Origin: an uncultured SAR86 cluster bacterium
GTDB lineage: Bacteria; Pseudomonadota; Gammaproteobacteria; Magnimaribacterales; D2472
DNA length: 64,000 nt
NCBI GenBank assembly: GCA_902596165.1
Contig: CACJSU010000003.1
Location: 89,143-153,142, forward strand
Direction: 5' to 3'
The notes below the pieces were generated by a model, which made no database searches, was not told the origin of the DNA, and saw nothing but the letters and a program-made list of their open reading frames with translations. Both the position numbers and the translations under genes were made by a program. The first letter of the stretch is position 1. Every line of letters starts with the position of its first letter. Shown here piece after piece: positions 34,906 through 43,504 of the stretch.

Positions 34906-34987
34906 TTTTTAACCTTAAAATTGATATTTTTTACGTGCAGAAAATTCCCTTAATTAAGGTTAAATTTTACCATACTTCGGGGGGAAT
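34906..34987 (-). promoter_or_regulatory. gyrA leader: possible promoter and SD-masking inverted repeat
   Basis: On the minus strand an extended -10 (TGG then TAAAAT) lies at 34972-34964. An 11-bp perfect inverted repeat joins TTTAACCTTAA (34964-34954) with TTAAGGTTAAA (34918-34908), the second arm containing the AAGG Shine-Dalgarno of gyrA. A separate 12-bp palindrome CCTTAATTAAGG lies at 34948-34959. The SD-masking pairing would require a transcript that starts upstream of 34964, for example read-through from pntB. Confidence 0.4.
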
Positions 34988-36379
34988 TTAGTCTTTAAAT
35001 TCGGCTACAATTTGGCCGATTGATTCCTTTGCATCGCCAAATAACATTCTAGTATTTTCTCTAAAAAATAATGGGTTTTGGACCCCAGCAAAACCAGAAG
35101 ACATTGATCTTTTGAGAACAAAAACTGTCTTGGCATTATGAACTTCTATGATTGGCATTCCATAAATTGGACTTCCTTCCTCCTCAGTTGCAGAAGGATT
35201 CACAACATCATTAGCGCCAATAACTATTGCTACATCTATTGTGTCCATGGAAGGGTTAACATCATCAGGTTCGGCAAGCAAATCATACGAGACATTTGCT
35301 TCTGCTAACAAAACATTCATGTGACCAGGCATACGCCCTGCGACGGGATGGATTCCATATTTTACTTCTGTGCCATTCTCCTCTAAAAGCTCCCCCATTT
35401 CTCGAACAACATGCTGAGCTTGAGCAACTGCCATGCCATACCCGGGAACCACCAGAACACTGGACGCATTTTCTAAAATTAGGTATGCATCATCAGAGGT
35501 AATGGGTTTAACTTCACCCTGCTCTTCAGAGGAGCCTGTTTGACTGGATGATGCGTATCCAACAAAAAGAATATTCGTGATGGTTCTATTCATAGCCTTG
35601 GCCATTATAATAGTTAAGATTAATCCACTAGCTCCAACAAGCGACCCAGCAACGATTAACACGTTATTAAGCAATAATAAGCCTGCAAAAGCTGCAGCAA
35701 TTCCTGATAATGAGTTAAGAAGGGAAATAACGACAGGCATATCTCCACCACCAATAGGCATCACAAATCCGATACCAGCAATTAATGTTATGCCTAAAAA
35801 GATTAGGAAGTATGATGGAACTTGCGGCATAAACTGAGAAATGGTTGGCTCAGCAATCACATAGATTAATGCTGGCATACTTAAGTAAAAGAAAGATATA
35901 AAAATGTTTGTAATCATTGAGCCTTTACCCAACTTTAACTTTTCAGATAGCTTTCCATATGCTATCAAAGAGCCTGTAAAAGTTATGCCTCCAATATAAA
36001 TTGTTAACATAATTAGCACATGCTGGAATGCAGAGTTACTTGGTTCATTGAACGATGACCATGCAATTAAAAATGTAGCCAAACCACCAAAGCCATTAAA
36101 TAAAGCCACCATTTCTGGGATGGCAGTCATCTTGACCTTCAGAGCGATAATAGAACCTATTAGACCGCCAAGCAAAATACCAGCAAGGATAATCTTAAGG
36201 TCAATTTCTAAACTTAAACAAGTGACTCCAACCGCAGAGAACATGGCAAGGGCGGATAGATAGTTTCCCTTAACTGCTGTGGCTTCTTTTCCAAGCATCT
36301 TTATCCCCAGAATAAACATTACAGAGGAGACAATGTAAACAATGTTTTGGATGACTTGGATGTTGGCTATATTTTCCAT
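34988..36379 (-). CDS. pntB: NAD(P) transhydrogenase subunit beta
   Basis: The 463-residue inner-membrane subunit of proton-translocating transhydrogenase, which makes NADPH from NADH using the proton gradient. The first 270 residues hold about nine hydrophobic helices (MPIGGGDMPVVISLLNSLSG in one of them). From about 290 the NADP-binding domain III has VLVVPGYGMAVAQAQHVVRE, HPVAGRMPGHMNVLLAEA and VIGANDVVNPSA. It lies 3 bp after pntA2 in a three-gene set. Confidence 0.95.
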   Translation of the reverse strand: MENIANIQVIQNIVYIVSSVMFILGIKMLGKEATAVKGNYLSALAMFSAVGVTCLSLEIDLKIILAGILLGGLIGSIIALKVKMTAIPEMVALFNGFGGLATFLIAWSSFNEPSNSAFQHVLIMLTIYIGGITFTGSLIAYGKLSEKLKLGKGSMITNIFISFFYLSMPALIYVIAEPTISQFMPQVPSYFLIFLGITLIAGIGFVMPIGGGDMPVVISLLNSLSGIAAAFAGLLLLNNVLIVAGSLVGASGLILTIIMAKAMNRTITNILFVGYASSSQTGSSEEQGEVKPITSDDAYLILENASSVLVVPGYGMAVAQAQHVVREMGELLEENGTEVKYGIHPVAGRMPGHMNVLLAEANVSYDLLAEPDDVNPSMDTIDVAIVIGANDVVNPSATEEEGSPIYGMPIIEVHNAKTVFVLKRSMSSGFAGVQNPLFFRENTRMLFGDAKESIGQIVAEFKD

Positions 36380-36382
36380 TTT

Positions 36383-36655
36383 TTATTTCTTCTTGAACAT
36401 ACTTAACATTCTGTTTGTAACTAAGTAGCCGCCAAAGACATTAATAGAGGCAAATAAAATAGCACCGAAAGCTAAAATATCCTGCATCTGGCCAGAACTT
36501 GACAGCATTAACGCACCGACTAACGCAATTCCAGAAATAGCATTGGCACCTGACATTAAGGGAGTATGAAGAGTACTTGGAACTTTTGAAATCAGCTCCA
36601 AACCTAAAAAAATAGACAATAGTAGAACAAACCCTAGCAAAATATACATTTCCAT
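36383..36655 (-). CDS. pntAB: NAD(P) transhydrogenase subunit alpha, part 2 (membrane piece)
   Basis: The 90-residue protein has three hydrophobic stretches (LLGFVLLLSIFLGLELI, then PLMSGANAISGIALVGALML, then AFGAILFASINVFGGYLV) ending VTNRMLSMFKKK. This is the membrane domain that in E. coli is the C-terminal part of PntA; in this organism it is a separate gene, as in Rhodospirillum and many marine bacteria. The start overlaps the stop of part 1 by one base. Confidence 0.92.
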   Translation of the reverse strand: MEMYILLGFVLLLSIFLGLELISKVPSTLHTPLMSGANAISGIALVGALMLSSSGQMQDILAFGAILFASINVFGGYLVTNRMLSMFKKK

Positions 36656-37776
36656 TATGCAAACCTCTCATTCATTATTTTTCCTTCGTATGCAAGGACA
36701 CTGCTTTGGATAACCTCATCTTCAAAATCAAAATTAAGGATATGAGATTCTTCGTCATAAAAATCAGTGATCCAATTAATAATATTATTTGAGAGAGCAA
36801 AAGAAGCATGTGAAGAAACTTTTGAAGCCAAGTATGAGATACCTACAACTTTAACACCGTTAATATCTACAACTTCATCAGTAACAGAACCTTCTACATT
36901 TCCGCCTGTTTCTACAGCCATATCAAGGATCACACTTCCTGGTTTCATTTTTTTAATTGTGGCCTTATCAATAATTTTAGGAGCTGGTCTTCCAAAGATT
37001 TGAGCTGTTGTAATCACAATATCTGATCGTTCGCAGACAAGGCTTTGTAGTTCTTTTTGCTTAGATATTTGCTCGGGGGTTAATTCTTTAGCGTACCCTT
37101 GGTCAGTTTGGCCGGTATCACCTAAATCAATTTTTACAAACTTTGCACCAAGAGATTTAACTTGTTCCTCCACAACATCACGAGTATCAAATGCTTCAAC
37201 TCTGGCACCCAACCTTTTGGCTGTTGCAATGGCTTGCAAACCTGCAACACCAACCCCAATAACAAATACTTTAGCTGGTTTAAGTGTTCCTGCTGCAGTC
37301 ATCATCATTGGAAGAGCTGAGGATAAATGTTGAGCAGCCTCCAAAACAGCTGCATAACCTGCAAGATTTGCTTGTGAGCTTAATACGTCCATTTTTTGAG
37401 CCCTAGTTATTCTTGGTATGAATTCCATGCTCACTACATTAATCTTTGATTGATTTAATGCTTTAAGTTCATCACCCGAATTAAATGGATCCAACATGCC
37501 CAAAACAGTGGACCCAGCTTGCACCATACTTGATTCATCAGTGGTAAGAGAGGAAGGAGTAATTATAAGATTGCCCTTTGCAAGACACTCTTCCCTGGAT
37601 ATTGCGTTCAACCCTAGATCAATAAAAACTTGGTCAGGGATATTAATTCCATTTCCAATGCCTGATTCAAATGAAAATGTTATCCCCTGAAGATTGATGA
37701 TCTTACCAGCTGTATCTGGGTGGATTACAGAGCGAAGATCTCTTGAGTCAGGGGATTTTAAAGCAACTATATGCAT
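36655..37776 (-). CDS. pntAA: NAD(P) transhydrogenase subunit alpha, part 1 (NAD-binding)
   Basis: The soluble NAD(H)-binding domain I of transhydrogenase, 373 residues, facing the cytoplasm. It has the alanine dehydrogenase/PNT fold: an N-terminal part with ITFSFESGIGNGINIPDQ, the NAD-binding VFVIGVGVAGLQAIATAKRLGA, EAFDTRDVVEEQVKSLGAKF and the C-terminal DMAVETGGNVEGS. A promoter with a perfect TTGACA is proposed upstream (37805-37833). Confidence 0.95.
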   Translation of the reverse strand: MHIVALKSPDSRDLRSVIHPDTAGKIINLQGITFSFESGIGNGINIPDQVFIDLGLNAISREECLAKGNLIITPSSLTTDESSMVQAGSTVLGMLDPFNSGDELKALNQSKINVVSMEFIPRITRAQKMDVLSSQANLAGYAAVLEAAQHLSSALPMMMTAAGTLKPAKVFVIGVGVAGLQAIATAKRLGARVEAFDTRDVVEEQVKSLGAKFVKIDLGDTGQTDQGYAKELTPEQISKQKELQSLVCERSDIVITTAQIFGRPAPKIIDKATIKKMKPGSVILDMAVETGGNVEGSVTDEVVDINGVKVVGISYLASKVSSHASFALSNNIINWITDFYDEESHILNFDFEDEVIQSSVLAYEGKIMNERFA

Positions 37777-37804
37777 TTAACTTAATGTTTAAAATTTGTA
37801 GTAC

Positions 37805-37836
37805 ATTGCAATTTATTTAAAAGACATTGTCAATGT
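37805..37836 (-). promoter_or_regulatory. Predicted pnt promoter with overlapping palindrome
   Basis: On the minus strand TTGACA (37833-37828), a 17-bp spacer and TGCAAT (37810-37805) form a plausible sigma-70 promoter 29 bp before the pntAA start. The perfect palindrome ACATTG-A-CAATGT (37824-37836) covers the -35, suggesting a repressor site. No regulator can be named. Confidence 0.45.
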
Positions 37837-37870
37837 TTTATAAAAATGCTTTGTAAATAGGCTTTAGTAA

Positions 37871-37896
37871 TAAAAAATATTGTAGTTGGGCTACAA
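37871..37896 (-). terminator. Possible rho-independent terminator of the SDR gene
   Basis: Read leftward, TTGTAG (37896-37891), loop CCCAA and CTACAA (37885-37880) form a 6-bp stem followed by TATTTTTTA. It lies 15 bp after the SDR stop. The stem is short, so efficiency is doubtful. Confidence 0.45.
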
Positions 37897-37911
37897 AATT
37901 TTTAAAAATTT

Positions 37912-38676
37912 CTATAAATTTAGACTAGCACCACCATCAACTGTTACTAATTGTCCTGTCACAAGTTCACTTTTTTCAATTAAATTAACTATTACCTCGG
38001 CAACAGATTCAGGAGTACAAGTTTGCTTTAAGGGTGTTGTTGTTTGCACTCGTAATTTAGCTGCTTCATACATCTCGGGTCCCATGCCGTTTTTCAACCA
38101 TTCCCCCTCGATAAAGCCAGGGCAAACAGCATTTACTCTTATTGGGCCCAAATTCCTTGCCATAGATAAAGTCATTGTGTTTAAAGCTCCTTTTGAAGAG
38201 GCATAAGCGAGCGAGCTTCCAATGCCCTTTAAGCCGGCTATTGACGATACATTAACAACGCAAGAATTTGTAGCCCTTAAAAGATGCTCTTTTGCAGCTT
38301 TTACCATTTGAAATGGTCCTACTACATTAACGCCAAATATGTATTGAAAATCATTAGCGTCAAGACTGTTTAAGTCTGAATGATCCCAAGCAAACTTAGT
38401 TGTGCCAGCATTATTAACCAGAGCATCAATTCTACCCCACTTTTCAACAGCCATATTAATCGTAGCTTCACAGTCAGTATCTTTTGCAACATCTGCTTGC
38501 AACGCGAAAACCTCTGCTGTTTTGCTTGAGCATTTTTTTGCTACTATCTCGGCATCTGCTAAAGAAGAAGAGCATGTAATTAGCACATTCCATCCATTAT
38601 CTGAAAGCATTTTTGCTGTAGCAGCACCGACTCCTCTACTTCCACCTGTAACAATAGCAACTCGTTTTTCTGACAT
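37912..38676 (-). CDS. Classical short-chain dehydrogenase/reductase
   Basis: The 254-residue protein has the cofactor motif VTGGSRGVGAA, NNAG (91-94), the catalytic Ser in VVNVSSIAGL and YASSK for the Tyr-Lys pair, ending with GQLVTVDGGASLNL. Such SDRs include FabG-type 3-ketoacyl reductases and hydroxysteroid or sugar dehydrogenases; the substrate cannot be told. It has its own SD (AGGAAG) and is flanked by a weak terminator and a divergent gap before ubiG, so it is probably monocistronic. Confidence 0.8.
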   Translation of the reverse strand: MSEKRVAIVTGGSRGVGAATAKMLSDNGWNVLITCSSSLADAEIVAKKCSSKTAEVFALQADVAKDTDCEATINMAVEKWGRIDALVNNAGTTKFAWDHSDLNSLDANDFQYIFGVNVVGPFQMVKAAKEHLLRATNSCVVNVSSIAGLKGIGSSLAYASSKGALNTMTLSMARNLGPIRVNAVCPGFIEGEWLKNGMGPEMYEAAKLRVQTTTPLKQTCTPESVAEVIVNLIEKSELVTGQLVTVDGGASLNL

Positions 38677-38762
38677 AGTGTTAGCTTCCTTTTAGAAAAA
38701 ATAATAAACTTCCCTATTCTTACACGTGATAATGTAATCATCCACTTTTTGAAAAGGTATTT

Positions 38763-39464
38763 ATGACTCAAAATATTGACCAACATGAAGTAAATAAATT
38801 TGCTGAAATAGCTGAAAATTGGTGGGATCCAACTGGCGATTTTAAACCTTTGCATGTTATTAATCCGCTAAGAGCAAACTATATCAATCAAAAAATATGT
38901 GTAGAGGGTTTAAAGGTTTTGGATGTTGGTTGTGGCGGAGGACTTTTAGCGGAAGCGCTTAATGCTAAAGGTGCTAATGTTACTGCTATTGATGTAACTG
39001 AAGCGAATATTGGAGTTGCTCAACTTCATGCAAAAAAGATGCAGATTGAAATTGATTACAGACATATAACCGCTGAAGAGTTAGCGGAACAGGAAAGCGA
39101 GTCCTTTGATGTAGTTTCCTGCCTAGAAGTAATTGAACATGTTCCTGATCCTGGTCAGCTAATTAAAGCATGTGCTGATCTTTTGAAACCTAATGGTCAG
39201 ATGTTTCTTTCAACTCTAAACAGGAACCCTAGATCCTTTGTTACAGCAATTGTTGGCGCAGAGTATATTTTTAATATATTGCCAAAAGGAACCCATGAGT
39301 GGAATAAATTTATTAAGCCATCTGAATTAGAAAAATATATGCGAAATGCTGGCATTAAATTAATTGAGAGCAAAGGGATGTTTTACAACCCTATTTTCCA
39401 TACAGCTAACTTAAATAATGACCTTGGGGTTAACTATATGATGCATGGATCTAAAAATGCCTAA
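38763..39464 (+). CDS. ubiG: Ubiquinone biosynthesis O-methyltransferase
   Basis: Performs both O-methylations of the ubiquinone ring. The 233-residue protein starts VNKFAEIAENWWDPTGDFKP, has the SAM motif VLDVGCGGGLLAEAL and the lipid-associated region NRNPRSFVTAIVGAEYI, all typical of UbiG. It begins the conserved ubiG-phosphatase-yciK set and its last codons overlap the next gene's start. Presence implies aerobic ubiquinone-based respiration, as expected with pntAB. Confidence 0.95.
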   Translation: MTQNIDQHEVNKFAEIAENWWDPTGDFKPLHVINPLRANYINQKICVEGLKVLDVGCGGGLLAEALNAKGANVTAIDVTEANIGVAQLHAKKMQIEIDYRHITAEELAEQESESFDVVSCLEVIEHVPDPGQLIKACADLLKPNGQMFLSTLNRNPRSFVTAIVGAEYIFNILPKGTHEWNKFIKPSELEKYMRNAGIKLIESKGMFYNPIFHTANLNNDLGVNYMMHGSKNA

Positions 39465-40107
39465 AGGGGTTCTGTTTGATCTTGATGGTACTCTTTTAGA
39501 CTCAGCTCCTGATTTTATTGTTAGCATGGACAATTTGCTAACAAAACATAATCGACCAAAACTTCATCCAGAAACCATCAGAAGTCATGTGTCTGATGGC
39601 AGCTGGAAGCTTACCAGCTTAGGCTTCAATATTGATATTTCAGATAGTAAATGTGTTGCTTTAAGAGCAGAGCTATTAGAGGAGTATGAATCAAATCTAC
39701 TAAAACATGGCGGGGCCTTTGAGGGCATCAAGGAAATGCTGGCATCATTAGAGGATGATGGTATTCCTTATGGAATAGTGACCAACAAGCCGTTGCGTTT
39801 TGCTGAGCCAATTCTAATCAATGAACCTACATTCAAAAATTGTAAAACTCTCATATGTCCTGATCATTTGGATGCTATCAAGCCAGATCCTGAAGGCATT
39901 TTAAGAGGCTGTAAGGATTTAGGAATTCATCCAACTGAGTGCGTTTATGTTGGTGATCATGCTAAGGATATCGAGGCCGGCATAAATGCAGGAACAGAAG
40001 TTATTGCTTGCTATTTTGGATACTCGCTTAAAATTGGTGATTGTAGCGAGCATATTCTAGGTGCCAATCATCCAAATGAACTATATGAATTAATCTCAAA
40101 ATTATAG
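39445..40107 (+). CDS. HAD phosphatase, MupP/Gph type
   Basis: The 220-residue HAD superfamily protein has motif I LFDLDGTLLDSAPDF, motif II VTNKP and motifs III/IV KPDPEGI and YVGDHAKDIEAG. It is annotated in many genomes as phosphoglycolate phosphatase. Its place between ubiG and yciK is that of Pseudomonas MupP, the N-acetylmuramic acid 6-phosphate phosphatase of cell-wall recycling, so MupP is the better candidate. The start may be ATG 39445 (20-bp overlap with ubiG) or ATG 39457, which is closer to the conserved motif. AmgK and MurU, the partners of MupP, are not in this window. Confidence 0.85.
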   Translation: MDLKMPKGVLFDLDGTLLDSAPDFIVSMDNLLTKHNRPKLHPETIRSHVSDGSWKLTSLGFNIDISDSKCVALRAELLEEYESNLLKHGGAFEGIKEMLASLEDDGIPYGIVTNKPLRFAEPILINEPTFKNCKTLICPDHLDAIKPDPEGILRGCKDLGIHPTECVYVGDHAKDIEAGINAGTEVIACYFGYSLKIGDCSEHILGANHPNELYELISKL

Positions 40108-40109
40108 AA

Positions 40110-40856
40110 ATGAAGATCTCTAACAAGACAATATTGATTACTGGTGCAACAGATGGAATTGGTAAAGTTTTGGCAATAGAGTTTTCTAAGTTGGGTTCTA
40201 ATATTATTCTTTTGGGCAGAGATGCGTCCAAGCTGGACAAAGTTTATGATCAGCTTGATCAATCCAATGCATCTCAAAAACATTTAATTTTAGAGGCTGA
40301 TCTTGCCTTGTTAAATCATGAGTCAGCGCATGAAATTTTAAAGGCAATCACCAGTGAATATAATTCATTGGACGGCATTATCAATAACGCAGCTATATTA
40401 GGCACAATGACAACTTTAGAGGATTATGAATTGTCTCGGTGGGATGAAGTTTTAAATATTAATTTAAGGGCTCCATTTATACTTTCTAAAACTTTAAAAC
40501 CTGCTCTTGAGAATGCGTCAGATCCAAGAATTATTTTTACATCATCTGGCGTGGCTAAAATTGGTAGAGCTTTTTGGGGGGCTTACTCAGTCTCAAAATT
40601 TGGCTTAAAAGGGCTTGCAGAAATATTTGCAAACGAACTCGAATCAACCTCTTCGATAAAAGTATTTAATTTCGATCCTGGAGCCACTCAAACTAAAATG
40701 AGAGCTTCTGCAAGACCTGCTGAGGACCCAAGCTCCCTGAAAACACCAAGTGAGCTAGTAGATTGTTACCTATGGTTTTTTAGCGAAGAAAGCTCTAATT
40801 CTAAAAAACACTATTTTGAATATGATGAACTTTCTAGGAAAGTGACCTCCACATAA
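40110..40856 (+). CDS. yciK: YciK-family SDR oxidoreductase
   Basis: Classical SDR of 248 residues: ILITGATDGIGKVLAIEF, NNAA, an active-site FTSSGVA and the pair YSVSKFG, with the GATQTKMR tail. Position after ubiG and the HAD phosphatase is the usual location of yciK. Its substrate is not established. The start is 2 bp after the previous stop. Its 3' end overlaps the convergent glycosylase gene by 23 bp. Confidence 0.85.
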   Translation: MKISNKTILITGATDGIGKVLAIEFSKLGSNIILLGRDASKLDKVYDQLDQSNASQKHLILEADLALLNHESAHEILKAITSEYNSLDGIINNAAILGTMTTLEDYELSRWDEVLNINLRAPFILSKTLKPALENASDPRIIFTSSGVAKIGRAFWGAYSVSKFGLKGLAEIFANELESTSSIKVFNFDPGATQTKMRASARPAEDPSSLKTPSELVDCYLWFFSEESSNSKKHYFEYDELSRKVTST

Positions 40857-41418
40857 GAAGGCTTAAATAAGTTCTCCAGGGCCTAAATGATTCATAAAAC
40901 TCACAACTCAATTCATGCTTACTAAAAAAATACTCATGAGCATGTTTTATGCCAAGATCGTTAATCGGCATGACATCTGCATCTCCCAGATAAAACATTC
41001 TAGCCATTTGAACTGACCACGGGCCAATTCCTTTATTAGTAATTAGCAAGGTTTCAAATTCAGCTTTTGTTAGACCGCATAAATCACTTCGTTTGAAAGA
41101 AGACAATTCTGAATTCTGAATTAATCCACTTACATAATTTGCTTTTGATTTCGATAGACCTGCTTCTTGTAATGCTGCTTCTATACTTTTAGAGTATTTG
41201 TTACCTTGAATAATTGGTTGCACTCTTGACCAAATAGTTTTAGCTGCTTTAGTAGAAAGTTGTTGACTAACCACAACTGATGCAAGGTATTCAACGAAAG
41301 GAAGTGGGGAAAGATTGATTTTTATTGGCTCAGAATTTTGAAGATACTCACTAAGTAAATTAAAGTTTTTATTCCTAGAAATGCTTAATAAAGCTTCATG
41401 AGCTTTATCACTTTCCAT
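40834..41418 (-). CDS. HhH-GPD DNA glycosylase (AlkA-like 3-methyladenine DNA glycosylase)
   Basis: The 194-residue protein has the helical glycosylase fold: VVSQQLSTKAAKTIWSRV, the helix-hairpin-helix LLITNKGIGPWSVQMARMF and the catalytic Asp in DVMPINDLGIKHA. It lacks the Fe-S cysteines of Nth/MutY and the N-terminal beta domain of E. coli AlkA, as in compact AlkA/AlkC2-like enzymes that remove alkylated purines. It overlaps rluB by 11 bp upstream and ends inside yciK from the opposite strand. Confidence 0.85.
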   Translation of the reverse strand: MESDKAHEALLSISRNKNFNLLSEYLQNSEPIKINLSPLPFVEYLASVVVSQQLSTKAAKTIWSRVQPIIQGNKYSKSIEAALQEAGLSKSKANYVSGLIQNSELSSFKRSDLCGLTKAEFETLLITNKGIGPWSVQMARMFYLGDADVMPINDLGIKHAHEYFFSKHELSCEFYESFRPWRTYLSLLMWRSLS

Positions 41419-42130
41419 AATTTTGCAATTCTAAAATCTGAGATTCAGTTAAATTCATACAAGAGCCTTCCCTCAGTGTTGATGGCAAGAAAATTGGTCC
41501 AATCCTCACTCTTTTTAATCTACTTACTTCTAGATCTTGGGATTCAAAAATTTTTCTAACTTCACGGTTTTTGCCAGTGAGCATGCAAACTGAAAACCAT
41601 TGATTAGAGCTTTGCTTTTCTCCTGGAACAATATCTGAAAATTTATAAACCTCATTTTCAATCTTAATACCTGACAACATATTTTTTTTCTTTATCTCGT
41701 TGAAATTTCCTCTTGCTCTTACGAGATACTCTCTGTCAATTTCAAATGAAGGGTGCATAAGTTGATGTGCCATGGTTCCATCATTAGTAAATAGCATTAA
41801 GCCAGAAGTGTTTATATCAAGCCTACCAACTGCGATCCAATCCGGCTCATTTTCAACTTTTGGCAAAAAATCAAATACAAGCTTAATCTTTTTATCATCT
41901 TTCTTTGAGGACATTACTCCACGGGGTTTATTAAGCATAATGACTTTTAAATCAGCGGTTTTTAAAACTACTTTTTGGCCATCAAAAATTACTTCATCAG
42001 CATCAGAGACTTTCGTGCCCAAAGTAGCAATTTGACCATTTACAGAAATTTTATTCTCCTTGATCAATTGTTCGCATGAACGTCTTGAACCCAAGCCAGC
42101 TTGGGCTAAGAACTTCTGCAATCGCAGCAT
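41408..42130 (-). CDS. rluB: 23S rRNA pseudouridine synthase (RsuA/RluB family)
   Basis: The 240-residue protein begins with an S4 RNA-binding domain (RLQKFLAQAGLGSRRSCEQLI) and continues with the pseudouridine synthase fold; the catalytic Asp is in VGRLDINTSGLMLFTNDG and the family motif GKNREVRKIFE is present. RluB modifies U2605 of 23S rRNA in E. coli. Adjacent scpB (4 bp away) matches the usual scpA-scpB-rluB order, supporting RluB over RluE, RluF or RsuA. Confidence 0.9.
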   Translation of the reverse strand: MLRLQKFLAQAGLGSRRSCEQLIKENKISVNGQIATLGTKVSDADEVIFDGQKVVLKTADLKVIMLNKPRGVMSSKKDDKKIKLVFDFLPKVENEPDWIAVGRLDINTSGLMLFTNDGTMAHQLMHPSFEIDREYLVRARGNFNEIKKKNMLSGIKIENEVYKFSDIVPGEKQSSNQWFSVCMLTGKNREVRKIFESQDLEVSRLKRVRIGPIFLPSTLREGSCMNLTESQILELQNYGK

Positions 42131-42134
42131 ATAG

Positions 42135-42698
42135 TTATACGGCTTCTAGCTGATCTAGGGTTTCTTCGGCCGGTAATGCCTGAGGCAATGGAGGTAAATC
42201 ATTTATTGATTTAAGGTTCAAATCATTCAAAAAATTTTTGGTTGTTTCATATAAAGCAGGTCGACCTGGAACATCACGATATCCTGCCACTTTAATCCAT
42301 TCCCTATCAAGTAATGATCGAATGATTTGAGTGCTGACAGTCACTCCTCTAATATCCTCTATATCACCCCTAGTAACAGGTTGCTTATAAGCAATTATAG
42401 AAACAGTTTCCATTAATGCTTTGGAGAGTCTGCTTGAGGTATCATTCCATAGAGGGTAAAGACAATCACCATACCTCTCTCTTACCTGCATTCTAAACCC
42501 TGAAGCAACTTCTTTAATTTCAATTGAGCTATCTGTATATCTTTCTTCTAATAAATTTAAGGCCTCTTTAATGCTAGGTAAATCTACCTCTATGTTTTGC
42601 GATCCAATTAGTGTTCTAATCTCAGATAAACGAACCGGTCTTCCCGCTCCAAAAAGAATAGACTCAACAAGATTTGGTAAATTTTGAAAATCAGTCAT
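42135..42698 (-). CDS. scpB: Segregation and condensation protein B
   Basis: Kleisin-partner of the SMC-ScpAB condensin, 187 residues. It contains two winged-helix domains: VESILFGAGRPVRLSEIRTL, then ALMETVSIIAYKQPVTRGDIEDIRGV and RDVPGRPALYETTKNFLNDL. It starts one base after the scpA stop. No smc gene is in the window, so the ATPase partner must be elsewhere or MukBEF absent; this cannot be judged here. Confidence 0.95.
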   Translation of the reverse strand: MTDFQNLPNLVESILFGAGRPVRLSEIRTLIGSQNIEVDLPSIKEALNLLEERYTDSSIEIKEVASGFRMQVRERYGDCLYPLWNDTSSRLSKALMETVSIIAYKQPVTRGDIEDIRGVTVSTQIIRSLLDREWIKVAGYRDVPGRPALYETTKNFLNDLNLKSINDLPPLPQALPAEETLDQLEAV

Positions 42699-43493
42699 CT
42701 AGTGAACTCCTCGGTTAGTTGATTTGAGATAAAGTTGATTGGAATTGTTATTTTGGATCAGTTCAACGTGTCCATCTTTGGCTAAATCTAAAGAAGCTAA
42801 TAGTGCAACAACAACTCCCTGTTTACCTTCTTTTTTTTGATATGTTTGAAAAAATTGGATTACATTCCTTTTGCTGAGAATTGACAAAATTAATGCAATT
42901 CTTTCTTGTGTAGATAATTCTTCAAAATGAATTTCGTGATGTGCAGAAAATTTAGGTCGCGTGGAAACTTCATGAAATATTGCCGCAAGCTGTTTAGGGG
43001 ATATATCTAAAGATGCCTCACGTTCTTTAAATTTTGGTAAAGCTGTTGTGGCAAGGAAGAAATCTCTATCCAATCTAGGCAAGTTAGAAATAGACTCTGA
43101 CGCAGTTTTATACCTTTGGTATTCCTGTAGTCTTCTAATGAGCTCAGATCGGGGGTCTTGCTCTTCCTCTTCTTCTTCAGACTGCGGAATTAACATTCTA
43201 GATTTTATTTGAGCTAAAGTTGCAGCCATTACCAAATAATCGGCTGCAAGTTCTATCTTCAAGGCATCCATCAATTCAATATATTGAATGTACTGATCTG
43301 TAATTTCAGAGATATCTAAATCTAAAATATCTATATCTTTTTTTTGAATGAGATAAAGCAACACGTCCATTGGCCCAGAGAAGTCTTCTAAGTAGATCTC
43401 TAATGCTTCTGGTGGGATAAATAAATCGTCAGGAAGTTGCGTTAAAGCTTCACCTTTAAATTGTGGAAATTCTAGTTGCGCTTGAGACTTCAT
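42699..43493 (-). CDS. scpA: Segregation and condensation protein A
   Basis: The kleisin subunit bridging SMC heads, 264 residues. N-terminal LEDFSGPMDVLLYLIQKKDIDI and ISEITDQYIQYI, the middle AADYLVMAATLAQIKSRMLIP and a C-terminal winged helix (STQERIALILSILSKRNVIQF) are diagnostic. It is the first gene of scpA-scpB-rluB-glycosylase. A perfect TATAAT on this strand at 43525-43520 lies between two NrdR-like boxes, so expression may be linked to nucleotide supply. Confidence 0.93.
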   Translation of the reverse strand: MKSQAQLEFPQFKGEALTQLPDDLFIPPEALEIYLEDFSGPMDVLLYLIQKKDIDILDLDISEITDQYIQYIELMDALKIELAADYLVMAATLAQIKSRMLIPQSEEEEEEQDPRSELIRRLQEYQRYKTASESISNLPRLDRDFFLATTALPKFKEREASLDISPKQLAAIFHEVSTRPKFSAHHEIHFEELSTQERIALILSILSKRNVIQFFQTYQKKEGKQGVVVALLASLDLAKDGHVELIQNNNSNQLYLKSTNRGVH

Positions 43494-43504
43494 AAGTTCA
43501 ATTT

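Noticed and set aside
34948..34959. CCTTAATTAAGG as the pntB terminator
   Set aside because: A spacer-free AT palindrome cannot form a stable hairpin and has no T run after it.
35296..36263. Plus-strand open frames opposite pntB
   Set aside because: They mirror the coding strand of a well-defined transhydrogenase gene and lack ribosome sites or family motifs.
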